NCBI RefSeq assembly: GCF_002257705.1
Contig: NZ_LSLK01000165.1
Span: 27,305 to 91,304, forward strand
Origin: Sporomusa silvacetica DSM 10669
Lineage (GTDB): Bacteria > Bacillota > Negativicutes > Sporomusales > Sporomusaceae
Reading direction: 5' to 3'
Length of the DNA: 64,000 bases
Part shown: positions 34,321 to 42,095 of the stretch, one piece after another
Layout: every line of letters begins with the position of its first letter
Numbering within the stretch: the first letter of the stretch is position 1
Translations under genes and position numbers: made by a program
Notes under the pieces: model-generated
The model's database searches: none
Told to the model about the DNA's origin: nothing
Seen by the model: only the letters and a program-made list of their open reading frames with translations

Positions 34321-35529
34321 ATGAATATCTCATTGGAAGATATAAAAAAAGCCAGGGAAACGCTGACTGGAATTGCTGTCCGAACAGAGCTAGCCTACAC
34401 GAATACGTTGAGTGATGTGACTAGTAATCGTGTTTATTTAAAGATGGAAAATCAACAGCGTACAGGTTCTTTCAAGTTGAGAGGCGCTTATAATAAAGTG
34501 GCCAGTTTGAGCGAAGCCGAAAAGAAAACTGGAATCATTGCTTCGTCCGCAGGCAATCACGCCCAAGGGACAGCTCTTGCAGGCACTCTTTTTGGTATTT
34601 CATCTACTATCGTGATGCCGAAGAACGCCCCCTTATCGAAGGTCAAAGCGACGAAAGACTACGGTGCAAAGGTTGTTCTCCATGGCGGGGTTTATGATGA
34701 AGCCTATGCGGAGGCGTGTTGCATCCAAAAGGAACAACAATTAACTTTTATTCACCCCTTTAATGATCCCATGGTCATTGCCGGTCAGGGAACAATTGCT
34801 TTAGAAATCTTAGATGATTTACCTGACGTCGAGGCCATCGTTGTACCGATCGGTGGAGGTGGACTAATTTCTGGCGTAGCCTTAGCAGTTAAAAATTTAA
34901 AGCCAAGCGTGAAAGTCATCGGTGTTCAGACAAAAAATATGCCTTCAATGGTTGAGTCGATTGCGCAAAAGAAGGTTATTACTTGTAATGGCAGTCCTAC
35001 TATTGCTGACGGGATTGCTGTGAAAACTCCTGGCGATATAACCTTTGAACTTGTCCAGCGCTATGTTGATGATATTGTAACGGTAGACGAAGAAGAAATA
35101 GCCAGTGCGATTTTGCTTTTGATGGAGCGTATAAAAACAATTTCAGAAGGTTCGGGGGCTGTTTCAGTTGCAGCGGTATTAAATAGAATGCCAGAATACA
35201 AAAACAGGAAAATAGCAGCGATTATTAGTGGCGGCAATATTGACGTAAATATGATGTCCCGCATTATCAATAAAGGGCTAGCAAAATCGGGACGTAAAGT
35301 AGTATTTAACATGGTGATTCCCGACAAACCCGGTTCCTTATGGCAGTTGCTGAAGCTGACGGCTGAAACAGGAGCCAATGTGCTGACAGTTACCCACGAT
35401 CGGGAAATACGTGGCGTTTCGCTTGGATATGCCTCTGTTCAATTGGAATTGGAGACTGCCGACCAAGAGCAAATAGATGCAATTAAAAAACTTATGGAAC
35501 AACATCAGTATTGTGTAAATATGGTATAA
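34321..35529 (+). CDS. ilvA: Threonine ammonia-lyase, ACT-domain form
   Basis: 402 residues. The PLP lysine is in QRTGSFKLRGAYNK, the phosphate-binding GGGGLISG loop is at VPIGGGGLISGVAL, and SAGNHAQGTAL is conserved. Residues ~325-402 form one ACT domain (VIPDKPGSLWQLLKLTAETG, then GYASVQLELETA). It deaminates threonine (and serine) to 2-oxobutyrate and ammonia. One ACT domain at this length is typical of the catabolic or branched-chain type in Firmicutes. It is co-transcribed with a broken ridA; no T-box or leader peptide was recognised. Confidence 0.94.
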   Translation: MNISLEDIKKARETLTGIAVRTELAYTNTLSDVTSNRVYLKMENQQRTGSFKLRGAYNKVASLSEAEKKTGIIASSAGNHAQGTALAGTLFGISSTIVMPKNAPLSKVKATKDYGAKVVLHGGVYDEAYAEACCIQKEQQLTFIHPFNDPMVIAGQGTIALEILDDLPDVEAIVVPIGGGGLISGVALAVKNLKPSVKVIGVQTKNMPSMVESIAQKKVITCNGSPTIADGIAVKTPGDITFELVQRYVDDIVTVDEEEIASAILLLMERIKTISEGSGAVSVAAVLNRMPEYKNRKIAAIISGGNIDVNMMSRIINKGLAKSGRKVVFNMVIPDKPGSLWQLLKLTAETGANVLTVTHDREIRGVSLGYASVQLELETADQEQIDAIKKLMEQHQYCVNMV

Positions 35530-35629
35530 GGACAGGAGGGAATATCAACTTTGTAGTCCTTACCGCCGCCATGTCAGGTTTCTTAAAATGTTACTATATT
35601 AATCTAACATGCCTGCCCTATTTAATACT

Positions 35630-35662
35630 TTCTAAATAAATTCTAAAAAATAGAGTTTATTA
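35630..35662 (+). promoter_or_regulatory. Promoter with 11-bp-spaced TTCTAAA direct repeats
   Basis: TTCTAAA at 35630 and 35641 (spacing exactly 11), then TTTATTAT fifteen bases after the start of the second copy. It lies about 50 bases before the gene for the His/Arg-rich exported protein. Confidence 0.65.
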
Positions 35663-35702
35663 TTAAGTTAGGTTACCACAATATGGAGGGGGAGGAACTC
35701 AT

Positions 35703-36026
35703 ATGCAAAGTATGGCGAAAAAGGTTATGATATATTCGATGGTCGGACTAATGCAAGTAGGCTTATTTGCTACTGTAGTCGAAGCATCACCGCGAGGGGA
35801 TGGACCACCTCAGTATGAGCATGAGCAACAAAGAGACCATCATAAAGCTTGGGAAAGAGAAAGAAACCATAAAATACACGAGGAAAATATTCGCCATGAA
35901 AGAGAAATGAAGCGGCGTCCGTTTGAGTCGAGGAGGGAGTGGCGTGAAAGACAAAGGCATGAGAATGAGCGTCACGAAAGAGCAATACATAGGATTATGG
36001 AACACCGAGATTGGCATAGGTGGTAA
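35703..36026 (+). CDS. Exported His/Arg/Glu-rich small protein
   Basis: 107 residues. GGAGGGGGAGG precedes the ATG. A signal-like hydrophobic stretch (VMIYSMVGLMQVGLFATVV) with predicted cleavage near VEAS is followed by an extremely charged mature part, with about 15 His among many Arg and Glu (QQRDHHKAWERERNHKIHEE). It would be helical and could bind divalent metals. It resembles no defined family. Its promoter carries the TTCTAAA double repeat found also before the secreted repeat protein at 47048. Confidence 0.7.
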   Translation: MQSMAKKVMIYSMVGLMQVGLFATVVEASPRGDGPPQYEHEQQRDHHKAWERERNHKIHEENIRHEREMKRRPFESRREWRERQRHENERHERAIHRIMEHRDWHRW

Positions 36027-36069
36027 TACTAGATAAGTAAACAGTAAAAGTACATGCACGATTTTTGTT

Positions 36070-36160
36070 CCCCTAACAGAAAGTATAAAACTTTCTTAAA
36101 AGCAGGATTAGGGCAACATCGGCTTCCGCTTTCGCCATAGGCTCGGCGCAAGTCGTGTTT
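36070..36160 (+). repeat. Diverged copy of dispersed repeat A
   Basis: Same module order with many substitutions: AGAAAGTATAAAACTTTCTT, GGCTTCCGCTTTCGCC, then CTCGGCGCAAGTCGTG. The hairpins are retained in a weaker form, so this looks like an old copy or a subfamily. Confidence 0.55.
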
Positions 36161-36165
36161 TCTTT

Positions 36166-36193
36166 AAAAAAAAACCAGACCTTAATGGCCTGG
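36166..36193 (-). terminator. Terminator overlapping the end of the 33-aa gene
   Basis: On the minus strand CCAGGCCATTAAGGTCTGG followed by TTTTTTTTT. It contains the stop codon of the small membrane peptide, an economical arrangement. Confidence 0.8.
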
Positions 36194-36283
36194 CGTTAAA
36201 ATGCATAGTAACCAAAGTAGCAGCGCTGTTCCGATAGGAACAACTGCTAAAGAACCGATTGCCAGTAAGACGTCTAAAACCAT
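36182..36283 (-). CDS. Membrane micropeptide, 33 aa
   Basis: CGGGGGAT precedes the ATG. The product is essentially one long hydrophobic helix (MVLDVLLAIGSLAVVPIGTA and on to LLCILTPGH). A terminator overlaps the stop codon, and no other gene shares the transcript. Single-helix peptides of this size often act as subunits of membrane complexes; no family can be assigned. Confidence 0.6.
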   Translation of the reverse strand: MVLDVLLAIGSLAVVPIGTALLLWLLCILTPGH

Positions 36284-36354
36284 GATATCCCCCGGTACAT
36301 CATATGCGGAATGGCTGCGATAAAGAAGCAAAAATGTAGTAAGAGGCATGGATA

Positions 36355-36400
36355 AAAAAGGCTCAACGAGCAGTGATGCCGCTTGTTGAGCCTTTTTCTA
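36355..36400. terminator. Bidirectional terminator
   Basis: AAAAAGGCTCAAC...GTTGAGCCTTTTTC: 13-bp stem with flanking A and T tracts. No gene ends at it on the plus strand within 300 bases. Confidence 0.75.
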
Positions 36401-36532
36401 TAATCGTTGCTCTAGTAGGTATTTGTGATATAATAAACGTCAATGCGAGTCTTTTCCCCCGCCACAGGTAGTTGAGGGGGGCTTTTCGCTACTGTGCTAA
36501 AAGCCGGAGATTATGAAAAGGGAGAATACCTT

Positions 36533-37024
36533 ATGCCAGAAGTAACGATTAGAAGAGTTCAGCTAAACGATGTTGATCGCGTAACTGAAATAGAAGCAAT
36601 TTGTTTTCCTATAACAGAAGCAGCAACCCGGCAATCATTCGAGGATAGAATTACCGTTTTCCCAGAATACTTCCTGGTAGCAGAGGTAGAAGGGCTTGTA
36701 ATCGGTTTTATCAACGGCTGTGTCACTAATAGTTCAGTTATCTATGATGAACTATTTTATAGTACAGAGCATCATATACCGGATGGAAAAAACGTAGCTA
36801 TTTTTGGACTGGACGTAATTCCTGGATACCGAAGAATAGGAATTGCTGCCCGGTTAATGAAACACTTTATTCAGTTAGCCAAGCATACTGGTCGAAAAAG
36901 TGTTATCCTAACCTGCAAGGAGCAGTTGGTTCATTACTATAAGTCCTTTGGTTATGTGAATAACGGAGTCTCTAAATCAACGCATGGGGGAGCAGAGTGG
37001 TTTGATATGACACTTGTTCTCTAA
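36533..37024 (+). CDS. GNAT-family N-acetyltransferase
   Basis: 163 residues from ATG 36533 (AAGGGAG eight bases before). Standard GNAT layout: VTIRRVQLNDVDRVTEIEAI, EYFLVAEVEGLVIGFINGCV, and the acetyl-CoA signature FGLDVIPGYRRIGIAARLMK (V-x-P-x-x-R-x-x-G-I/A), ending with ILTCKEQLVHYYKSFGY. The acceptor is unknown. It stands alone before the alpha/beta hydrolase, which has its own promoter. Confidence 0.92.
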   Translation: MPEVTIRRVQLNDVDRVTEIEAICFPITEAATRQSFEDRITVFPEYFLVAEVEGLVIGFINGCVTNSSVIYDELFYSTEHHIPDGKNVAIFGLDVIPGYRRIGIAARLMKHFIQLAKHTGRKSVILTCKEQLVHYYKSFGYVNNGVSKSTHGGAEWFDMTLVL

Positions 37025-37067
37025 ACAAGACAGGTATGTTGTTTCATGTCCCCCTGTTTCTCCCTGG

Positions 37068-37101
37068 AATGGTATGCAATTTAAAAATGTTCAGGTATAA
37101 T
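37068..37101 (+). promoter_or_regulatory. Promoter identical over 34 bases to one at 41756
   Basis: The block running from AATGGTATGCAATTTAAA through TTCAGGTATAAT is identical to bases 41756-41789. TATAAT is a consensus -10 but no -35 consensus lies 17 bases up; TATGCAAT is in its place, suggesting an activator or alternative sigma factor. It precedes the hydrolase gene. Confidence 0.65.
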
Positions 37102-37159
37102 ATGGATAGATCTTAAGGTGTAGTGGCTTTTGTTACATAATAGTATGGAGATATTTTTT

Positions 37160-38143
37160 ATGTACCAGGATACTGAACTAAAGGCATTAAAGCGAAAGGC
37201 TTGGTTCCAAATCGGACTCGTGGTATTGGCAGTGCTGTTAGTCTTTTTTATTATCGTCAATGCGGTAGGGCTAGTGGCCGGAAATGCTTTTTATGAGGAA
37301 TTTTGCATATGGCATACCCGCATGGGGGTGCAAAGGTTCCAGCCTTTACAGGCGGTTTTGGATGAAGGAATTAGGACTAAGCGTTGGCAGAATATTAGTA
37401 TTGAGTCGCGCCTGGGCTATACGTTGCAGGGATCATACCTGCCTAACCCCAAGCAGACAAAGAATACCATTGTATTTGTGCATGGTATTGCCGCAAGTCG
37501 TTTGATGGGGCTTTGGTATGCTCCTTTGTATTGGAATGCGGGCTACAATGTATTAGTGTATGATTCCCGGGCTAGCGGCGAGAGCGGGGGAAACTCGGTA
37601 ACGTGGGGGTTTTATGAAAGGTACGATCTTGACCAATGGATCGACTGGGTAGAGCAGCATAACCCTGGCGGTATCATCGGCGTACATGGCATGTCGATGG
37701 GGGCGGCAACGGCGCTGATGCATGCAGAGATGAATGAAACAACTCACAAAGTGGAATTTTATGTTGCCGACAGTGCTTATGCTGATCTGAGAGAATTGCT
37801 GATCCAGCATATTGATGCCGCAGTTAGGCTGCACAACCCTGTGTGGGTAAAGCTTCTCTTATGGTATGCTAGCATTGCGGCTAATTGGCAATCGGGGTTC
37901 CGGTTTCAAGACGTCTCGCCTGTCCAATCAGTACAAACGGTAACCACTCCCATCCTATATTTACATGGGGATGCTGACATATTAGTGCCGGTATCCATGT
38001 GCGAGCAGCTATATGCTGCCACAAAAGGCTATAAGGAAAAGAAGATCTTCCCCAATGACGCTCATGCGATGGCTTATTTTAAGCATCAAGCCGAATATCG
38101 GCAACTAATACTTAACTTTGCTCTTAACCATTCAAACAAGTAG
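37160..38143 (+). CDS. Membrane-anchored alpha/beta hydrolase
   Basis: 327 residues from ATG 37160, with ATGGAGA about 11 bases upstream. One transmembrane helix at ~15-40 (WFQIGLVVLAVLLVFFIIVN). The hydrolase domain has the nucleophile elbow GVHGMSMGAATAL (Ser), the acid in LHGDADILVP (Asp) and the base in PNDAHAMAY (His). This resembles YqkD/DUF1749-like serine hydrolases facing outside. Substrate unknown. A terminator follows. Confidence 0.9.
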   Translation: MYQDTELKALKRKAWFQIGLVVLAVLLVFFIIVNAVGLVAGNAFYEEFCIWHTRMGVQRFQPLQAVLDEGIRTKRWQNISIESRLGYTLQGSYLPNPKQTKNTIVFVHGIAASRLMGLWYAPLYWNAGYNVLVYDSRASGESGGNSVTWGFYERYDLDQWIDWVEQHNPGGIIGVHGMSMGAATALMHAEMNETTHKVEFYVADSAYADLRELLIQHIDAAVRLHNPVWVKLLLWYASIAANWQSGFRFQDVSPVQSVQTVTTPILYLHGDADILVPVSMCEQLYAATKGYKEKKIFPNDAHAMAYFKHQAEYRQLILNFALNHSNK

Positions 38144-38205
38144 AGGAACAATGTATATGAATACAAAATCCGTCTGCCCTTTGGGATAGGCGGATTTTGC
38201 ACGAA

Positions 38206-38256
38206 CAAAGACCTAACTCTAATCCCGCTAAGGGAAAAGAGTCAGGTCTTTGTTGC
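38206..38256 (+). terminator. Terminator between convergent genes
   Basis: AAAGACCTAACTC...GAGTCAGGTCTTTG stem, 14 bases before the stop of the minus-strand ATPase; can serve both. Confidence 0.75.
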
Positions 38257-38270
38257 GTGAGGAGTAGTTG

Positions 38271-41012
38271 TTAGTAATTTACATTTGCGGATTGAGAAGG
38301 TTTGGAGGATAAATTTAACAACCACTTGGCACATTCAGTAACCAGGAAGGGGATCACAGCTACGACTACTAAGAATCCCCACTCGTGTAAGCCAGGCTCA
38401 ACGGTTTTAAAGATCACATGTAAGGGACCTTCAACCGACAGCAAGAGCAGCACGAAGGAGAGGCCAACGCCGGCGTTTAGGTACTTGTTGGTGAACAAGC
38501 CCAGGGCGAACGCAGAATAGTATTCCGAGCGGGCAACAAAAGCGCAGGCAAGCTGGGTGGTAATCAGGGTAATAAAGGCAAAGGTCCGGGCCATAGTAAG
38601 GTCACCATTATATTCGGCTAAGGCATATTGGAAGGATCCTAAGACCGTGAAAGCAATAGCCATACTCTGAACCAAAATCATGATTTTTAGGTTTCTATCC
38701 ATTAATGGTACAGCCGGATCGCGTGGTTTGAGGTTCATTACATTCGGTTCTTTCTTTTCAACACCTAGTGCCAAGGCTGGGAAGGCATCAGTTACCAGGT
38801 TAACCCACAATAACTGAATCGGTAATAACGGGATAGCCCAGCCGAAAAGCATGGCAAAGAAGATAACTAGGATCTCAGAAACATTACAGGCGAGCAGGAA
38901 GAAAACAAACTTTTTAATGTTGGTGTAAATAACCCGGCCTTCTTCTACCGCTGAAACAATGGTGGCAAAGTTATCATCAGATATTACCATATCGGCGGTT
39001 TCTTTGGTAACATCGGTGCCGGTTATGCCCATAGCCACACCGATATCGGCTTTTTTCAAGGCAGGTGCGTCGTTTACACCGTCACCAGTCATGGCTACAA
39101 TATGTTTGTTATTGCGCAAGGTTTCGACAATCGCTACTTTGTGTTCTGGGGATACGCGGGCAAAGACGCTGGCAGTTTCCACAGCCTTCTTTAAGTCATC
39201 AGTAGACATGGTATCAAGTTCTTTGCCGGTACGTACCTGGGAAGTGTTTGTGGCAATACCTAGCTGTTTGGCAATGGCGAAGGCGGTATCTGGATGGTCG
39301 CCGGTAATCATTACTGCCCGAATGTAAGCGTCTTTGCATAACGCAACTGCGTCCTTGACCTCCATACGAGGCGGGTCAATCATGCCTAACAGGCCAACAA
39401 ATACGAGTTCATTTTCAATATCGCTGGGAGTAGTCATATTTGGATTGGTGTCAAAGTTGCGATAGGCTACTGCCAGTACTCTCAGTGCGTGAGAAGCCAT
39501 ATCCTTGTTAGCTGCCTGGATGGTTGCCTTATCTTCGGCAGTTAAGGGACGAATTACTCCGTTTTCAGCAATGGCGGTGCAACAGCTTAACAGGACATCA
39601 GGGGCACCTTTGGTGAACGTACGAAGTTGGCCATCTATTTGATGCAGGGTAGTCATCATTTTCCGGCCAGAATCAAAGGGGATTTCCTGTAACCGAGGAA
39701 ATTGTTCGGTCAGTTGTGGTTGCGTATAGCCGCCTTTGTAGCCTGCTACAACCAATGCACCTTCGGTAGGGTCACCGATAATTGAACAGCTTTTATCTTC
39801 ATCAGAGGATTTTAGCTGAGCATCATTACACAAGATGGAACCACACAGCAGTACGGCAAGGTCTTTTTCAGTGGTTACGTCTACGGTTTCTTTATTGCGG
39901 GTAAATTGTCCCACAGGACTGTAGCCTTCGCCGCTTACCTCGAACATTTTTCCTGGGGTGAAGACCTTAACTACAGTCATTTGATTTTGGGTGAGGGTAC
40001 CGGTTTTATCAGAGCAAATTACCGAGATACTTCCTAAGGTTTCTACGGCGTGCAGTTTTTTCATGATTGAATTTTTTTTGGCCATTCGCTGCATACCCAA
40101 GGCCAATATAATGGTTACAACGGCAGGCAAGCCTTCAGGGATGGCGGCAACAGCCAAGCTGATAGAGGTCATCAGCATCATTTCAACTTCGTCAAAGGTT
40201 AATGCGCCGTCCTGGTAGCCTTCCCATAACCCCATACCGAAGATAATGGCACAAACAGCTAAGCAAACAACGCCAAGGCCTTTGCCGAACTCTGCCAGGT
40301 TTTTTTGCAGTGGAGTGGTGTCTTCTTCGACAGTCTGGATCATTTCAGCAATTTTACCAATCTCGGTATTCATTGCCGTACCGACAGCGACAGCTTTACC
40401 ACGTCCATAGGTTACGACTGTACTCATAAAGCCTAAGTTGTGGCGATCTGCCAGCGGCGGTTCACCTCCAATCGGAGAACATTCTTTCTCAACCGGCACA
40501 GATTCACCAGTTAAAGAGGCTTCCTCAATCTTCAGATTAAAGGAATCAAGAATACGCACATCGGCAGGAATATAATCCCCGGCATCAAGGAGAATGATGT
40601 CACCAGGAACTAACTCCCGGGAAGGAATCGTGGTAGTTTCACCATCACGGATAATCTTAGAGCTTGGAGCGCTCATTTTCTTTAAGGCTTCCAGGGCTTT
40701 TTCTGCTTTAGCCTCCTGAAATACGCCTAATGCGGCATTGAGTAATACGATAGCAATAATAACCAGGGAATCGGTAACTTCACCAACCGCAAGAGAAACA
40801 AGGCTGGCTACGATTAGAATTAATACTAAAAAATCTTTGAATTGATTTAAAAACTTTTTCCATAAAGGTTCTCTGTCTTTTTCCTGCAATTCGTTATAGC
40901 CATATTGCGCTAGGCGCTTGGCTACTTCGGCCGAAGACAGACCTTGCTCCAGGTCAGAATTAAGTTCAGCTACAACCTTTTCTGAGGTCAGCTGGTGCCA
41001 CTGCTTTTTCAT
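38271..41012 (-). CDS. P2-type cation-transporting ATPase, probable Mn2+ (or Ca2+) exporter
   Basis: 913 residues with all P-type landmarks: TGESVPVEKE (actuator), AAIPEGLPAVVTIILALG (membrane helix 4, PEGL), CSDKTGTLTQNQM (phosphorylated Asp), KGAPDVLL (nucleotide binding), MITGDHPDTA, and GDGVNDAPALKKADIG. Sequence alone places it with SERCA-like Ca2+ pumps (P2A). However, the operon starts with a yybP-ykoY riboswitch, which senses Mn2+, and homologous ATPases under this riboswitch export Mn2+. Manganese is therefore the favoured substrate. It follows the 109-aa membrane protein by 40 bases. Confidence 0.94.
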   Translation of the reverse strand: MKKQWHQLTSEKVVAELNSDLEQGLSSAEVAKRLAQYGYNELQEKDREPLWKKFLNQFKDFLVLILIVASLVSLAVGEVTDSLVIIAIVLLNAALGVFQEAKAEKALEALKKMSAPSSKIIRDGETTTIPSRELVPGDIILLDAGDYIPADVRILDSFNLKIEEASLTGESVPVEKECSPIGGEPPLADRHNLGFMSTVVTYGRGKAVAVGTAMNTEIGKIAEMIQTVEEDTTPLQKNLAEFGKGLGVVCLAVCAIIFGMGLWEGYQDGALTFDEVEMMLMTSISLAVAAIPEGLPAVVTIILALGMQRMAKKNSIMKKLHAVETLGSISVICSDKTGTLTQNQMTVVKVFTPGKMFEVSGEGYSPVGQFTRNKETVDVTTEKDLAVLLCGSILCNDAQLKSSDEDKSCSIIGDPTEGALVVAGYKGGYTQPQLTEQFPRLQEIPFDSGRKMMTTLHQIDGQLRTFTKGAPDVLLSCCTAIAENGVIRPLTAEDKATIQAANKDMASHALRVLAVAYRNFDTNPNMTTPSDIENELVFVGLLGMIDPPRMEVKDAVALCKDAYIRAVMITGDHPDTAFAIAKQLGIATNTSQVRTGKELDTMSTDDLKKAVETASVFARVSPEHKVAIVETLRNNKHIVAMTGDGVNDAPALKKADIGVAMGITGTDVTKETADMVISDDNFATIVSAVEEGRVIYTNIKKFVFFLLACNVSEILVIFFAMLFGWAIPLLPIQLLWVNLVTDAFPALALGVEKKEPNVMNLKPRDPAVPLMDRNLKIMILVQSMAIAFTVLGSFQYALAEYNGDLTMARTFAFITLITTQLACAFVARSEYYSAFALGLFTNKYLNAGVGLSFVLLLLSVEGPLHVIFKTVEPGLHEWGFLVVVAVIPFLVTECAKWLLNLSSKPSQSANVNY

Positions 41013-41052
41013 TAAGGTACGCCTCCATATTATTTAAAATTTATTTGGGGAA

Positions 41053-41382
41053 TCAAAATGGTAATCCCCCATTTGTTTTACTAATTTTAGCGAAAGCCCG
41101 GAAAAAATAAATCAGCGCGACTGGTATAGTCAACCAGAACACAAGGCATAAAATGCCAGCAAACAAACCGAGAAGTAATTCGAAAAAATGTCCGGTTATT
41201 TGCTCCAGATAAATTCCTGTCACAATAATGGCATAAACCCATAAATAGATTGCCCAACGAATTATTGCGTCACAGGGTTCAATACCTAGAAAATTAGGGG
41301 CTATAGTTGCAATCACTTGGGCTAAGACGGCAATTATGATGCATAGCAAGCCGAAGTAGCCAGTTGCTTTTTTCCAGTCCAA
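41053..41382 (-). CDS. Small four-helix membrane protein of the ATPase operon
   Basis: 109 residues (MDWKKATGYFGLLCIIIAVL; TGHFFELLLGLFAGILCLVF), about four helices and a basic C-terminus. Located directly after the Mn2+ riboswitch terminator and before the P-type ATPase. No family is recognised, but its position makes it a candidate accessory subunit of the cation pump. Confidence 0.75.
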   Translation of the reverse strand: MDWKKATGYFGLLCIIIAVLAQVIATIAPNFLGIEPCDAIIRWAIYLWVYAIIVTGIYLEQITGHFFELLLGLFAGILCLVFWLTIPVALIYFFRAFAKISKTNGGLPF

Positions 41383-41487
41383 TCACATCCCCCCAGACCG
41401 CATGTTGGTTGTACCCAACATTACAAACATCTAGAATCCGGTTAATAGTAATCACCCCTTCTTGTTAAATAGCGTTATAAAAATAAA

Positions 41488-41599
41488 AAAAGACCTTACC
41501 TTAAAAAAAGGCAAGGTCTTACCAACAGTATTATGCTGCCAACAAAGCCGGGCTCACGCACCGTTCTTGACGACTTTGCTGTAATGGTTACTCCCCTTG
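41488..41599 (-). promoter_or_regulatory. Second yybP-ykoY (Mn2+) riboswitch with terminator platform
   Basis: Minus strand: CTCAAGGGGAGTAACCATTA opens the aptamer; GTTGGTAAGACCTTGCC closes it, with P1 CAAGG/CCTTG. The closing strand continues into the terminator AAGACCTTGCC...GGTAAGGTCTTTTTTT. The aptamer core is shorter and diverged relative to the first copy at 13.6 kb, so this is not a recent duplication. Confidence 0.85.
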
Positions 41600-41755
41600 A
41601 GACAATATTTAAATATTTTATATAATCATACGATCAAAAACAATATATGTCAATCGATAAATTATCTAAATGAGTAAGAAAAGAAAAAAATTTTAAAGCA
41701 GGCGCTACCAAATCCTGGATTGTAGTATACTGAATTGTGTTGGAGTTAACTAGGA

Positions 41756-41789
41756 AATGGTATGCAATTTAAAAATGTTCAGGTATAAT
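41756..41789 (+). promoter_or_regulatory. Promoter identical over 34 bases to one at 37068
   Basis: Same sequence, ending TTCAGGTATAAT, 42 bases before the start of a small gene. The flanks differ, so only the promoter is shared. Confidence 0.65.
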
Positions 41790-41830
41790 TATATATAAAG
41801 CTTAGATCATGGGTAAAGGGAGTGTGCTCA

Positions 41831-42028
41831 ATGGAACGAAAACCGACGTCGATTCTGCCTATTGAAAGATTAGGGAAAATCTCGCCTGTACGTCCCATTC
41901 AGTTCTTTAACCAACTTACTGACCAAAGTATGCCGCGAAAGAAGAATAAGCTGAAGAATCCGCAAGCGGATAAAGAAAATGAGAAGAATTTGCATCAAAA
42001 AGAGGGCTCAATCGATCTTAAAGCTTAG
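41831..42028 (+). CDS. Small basic hypothetical protein, 65 aa
   Basis: AAAGGGAGTG precedes the ATG. The product (MERKPTSILPIERLGKISPV) is polar, with a Lys/Asn-rich second half (PRKKNKLKNPQADKENEKN), likely disordered. No family is recognised. It has its own promoter, shared with the alpha/beta hydrolase gene, and sits 68 bases before iorA. Confidence 0.65.
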   Translation: MERKPTSILPIERLGKISPVRPIQFFNQLTDQSMPRKKNKLKNPQADKENEKNLHQKEGSIDLKA

Positions 42029-42095
42029 CATCTTTAGGACTCGCGGGGACGCTTTTTAGGTATACATTACTTAAGAAAGTAAAGGAGAGTTGTAC

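Noticed and set aside
38271..41012. Calling the P-type ATPase a plain Ca2+ pump
   Set aside because: Sequence motifs fit but the Mn2+ riboswitch upstream favours manganese, so both are kept open.
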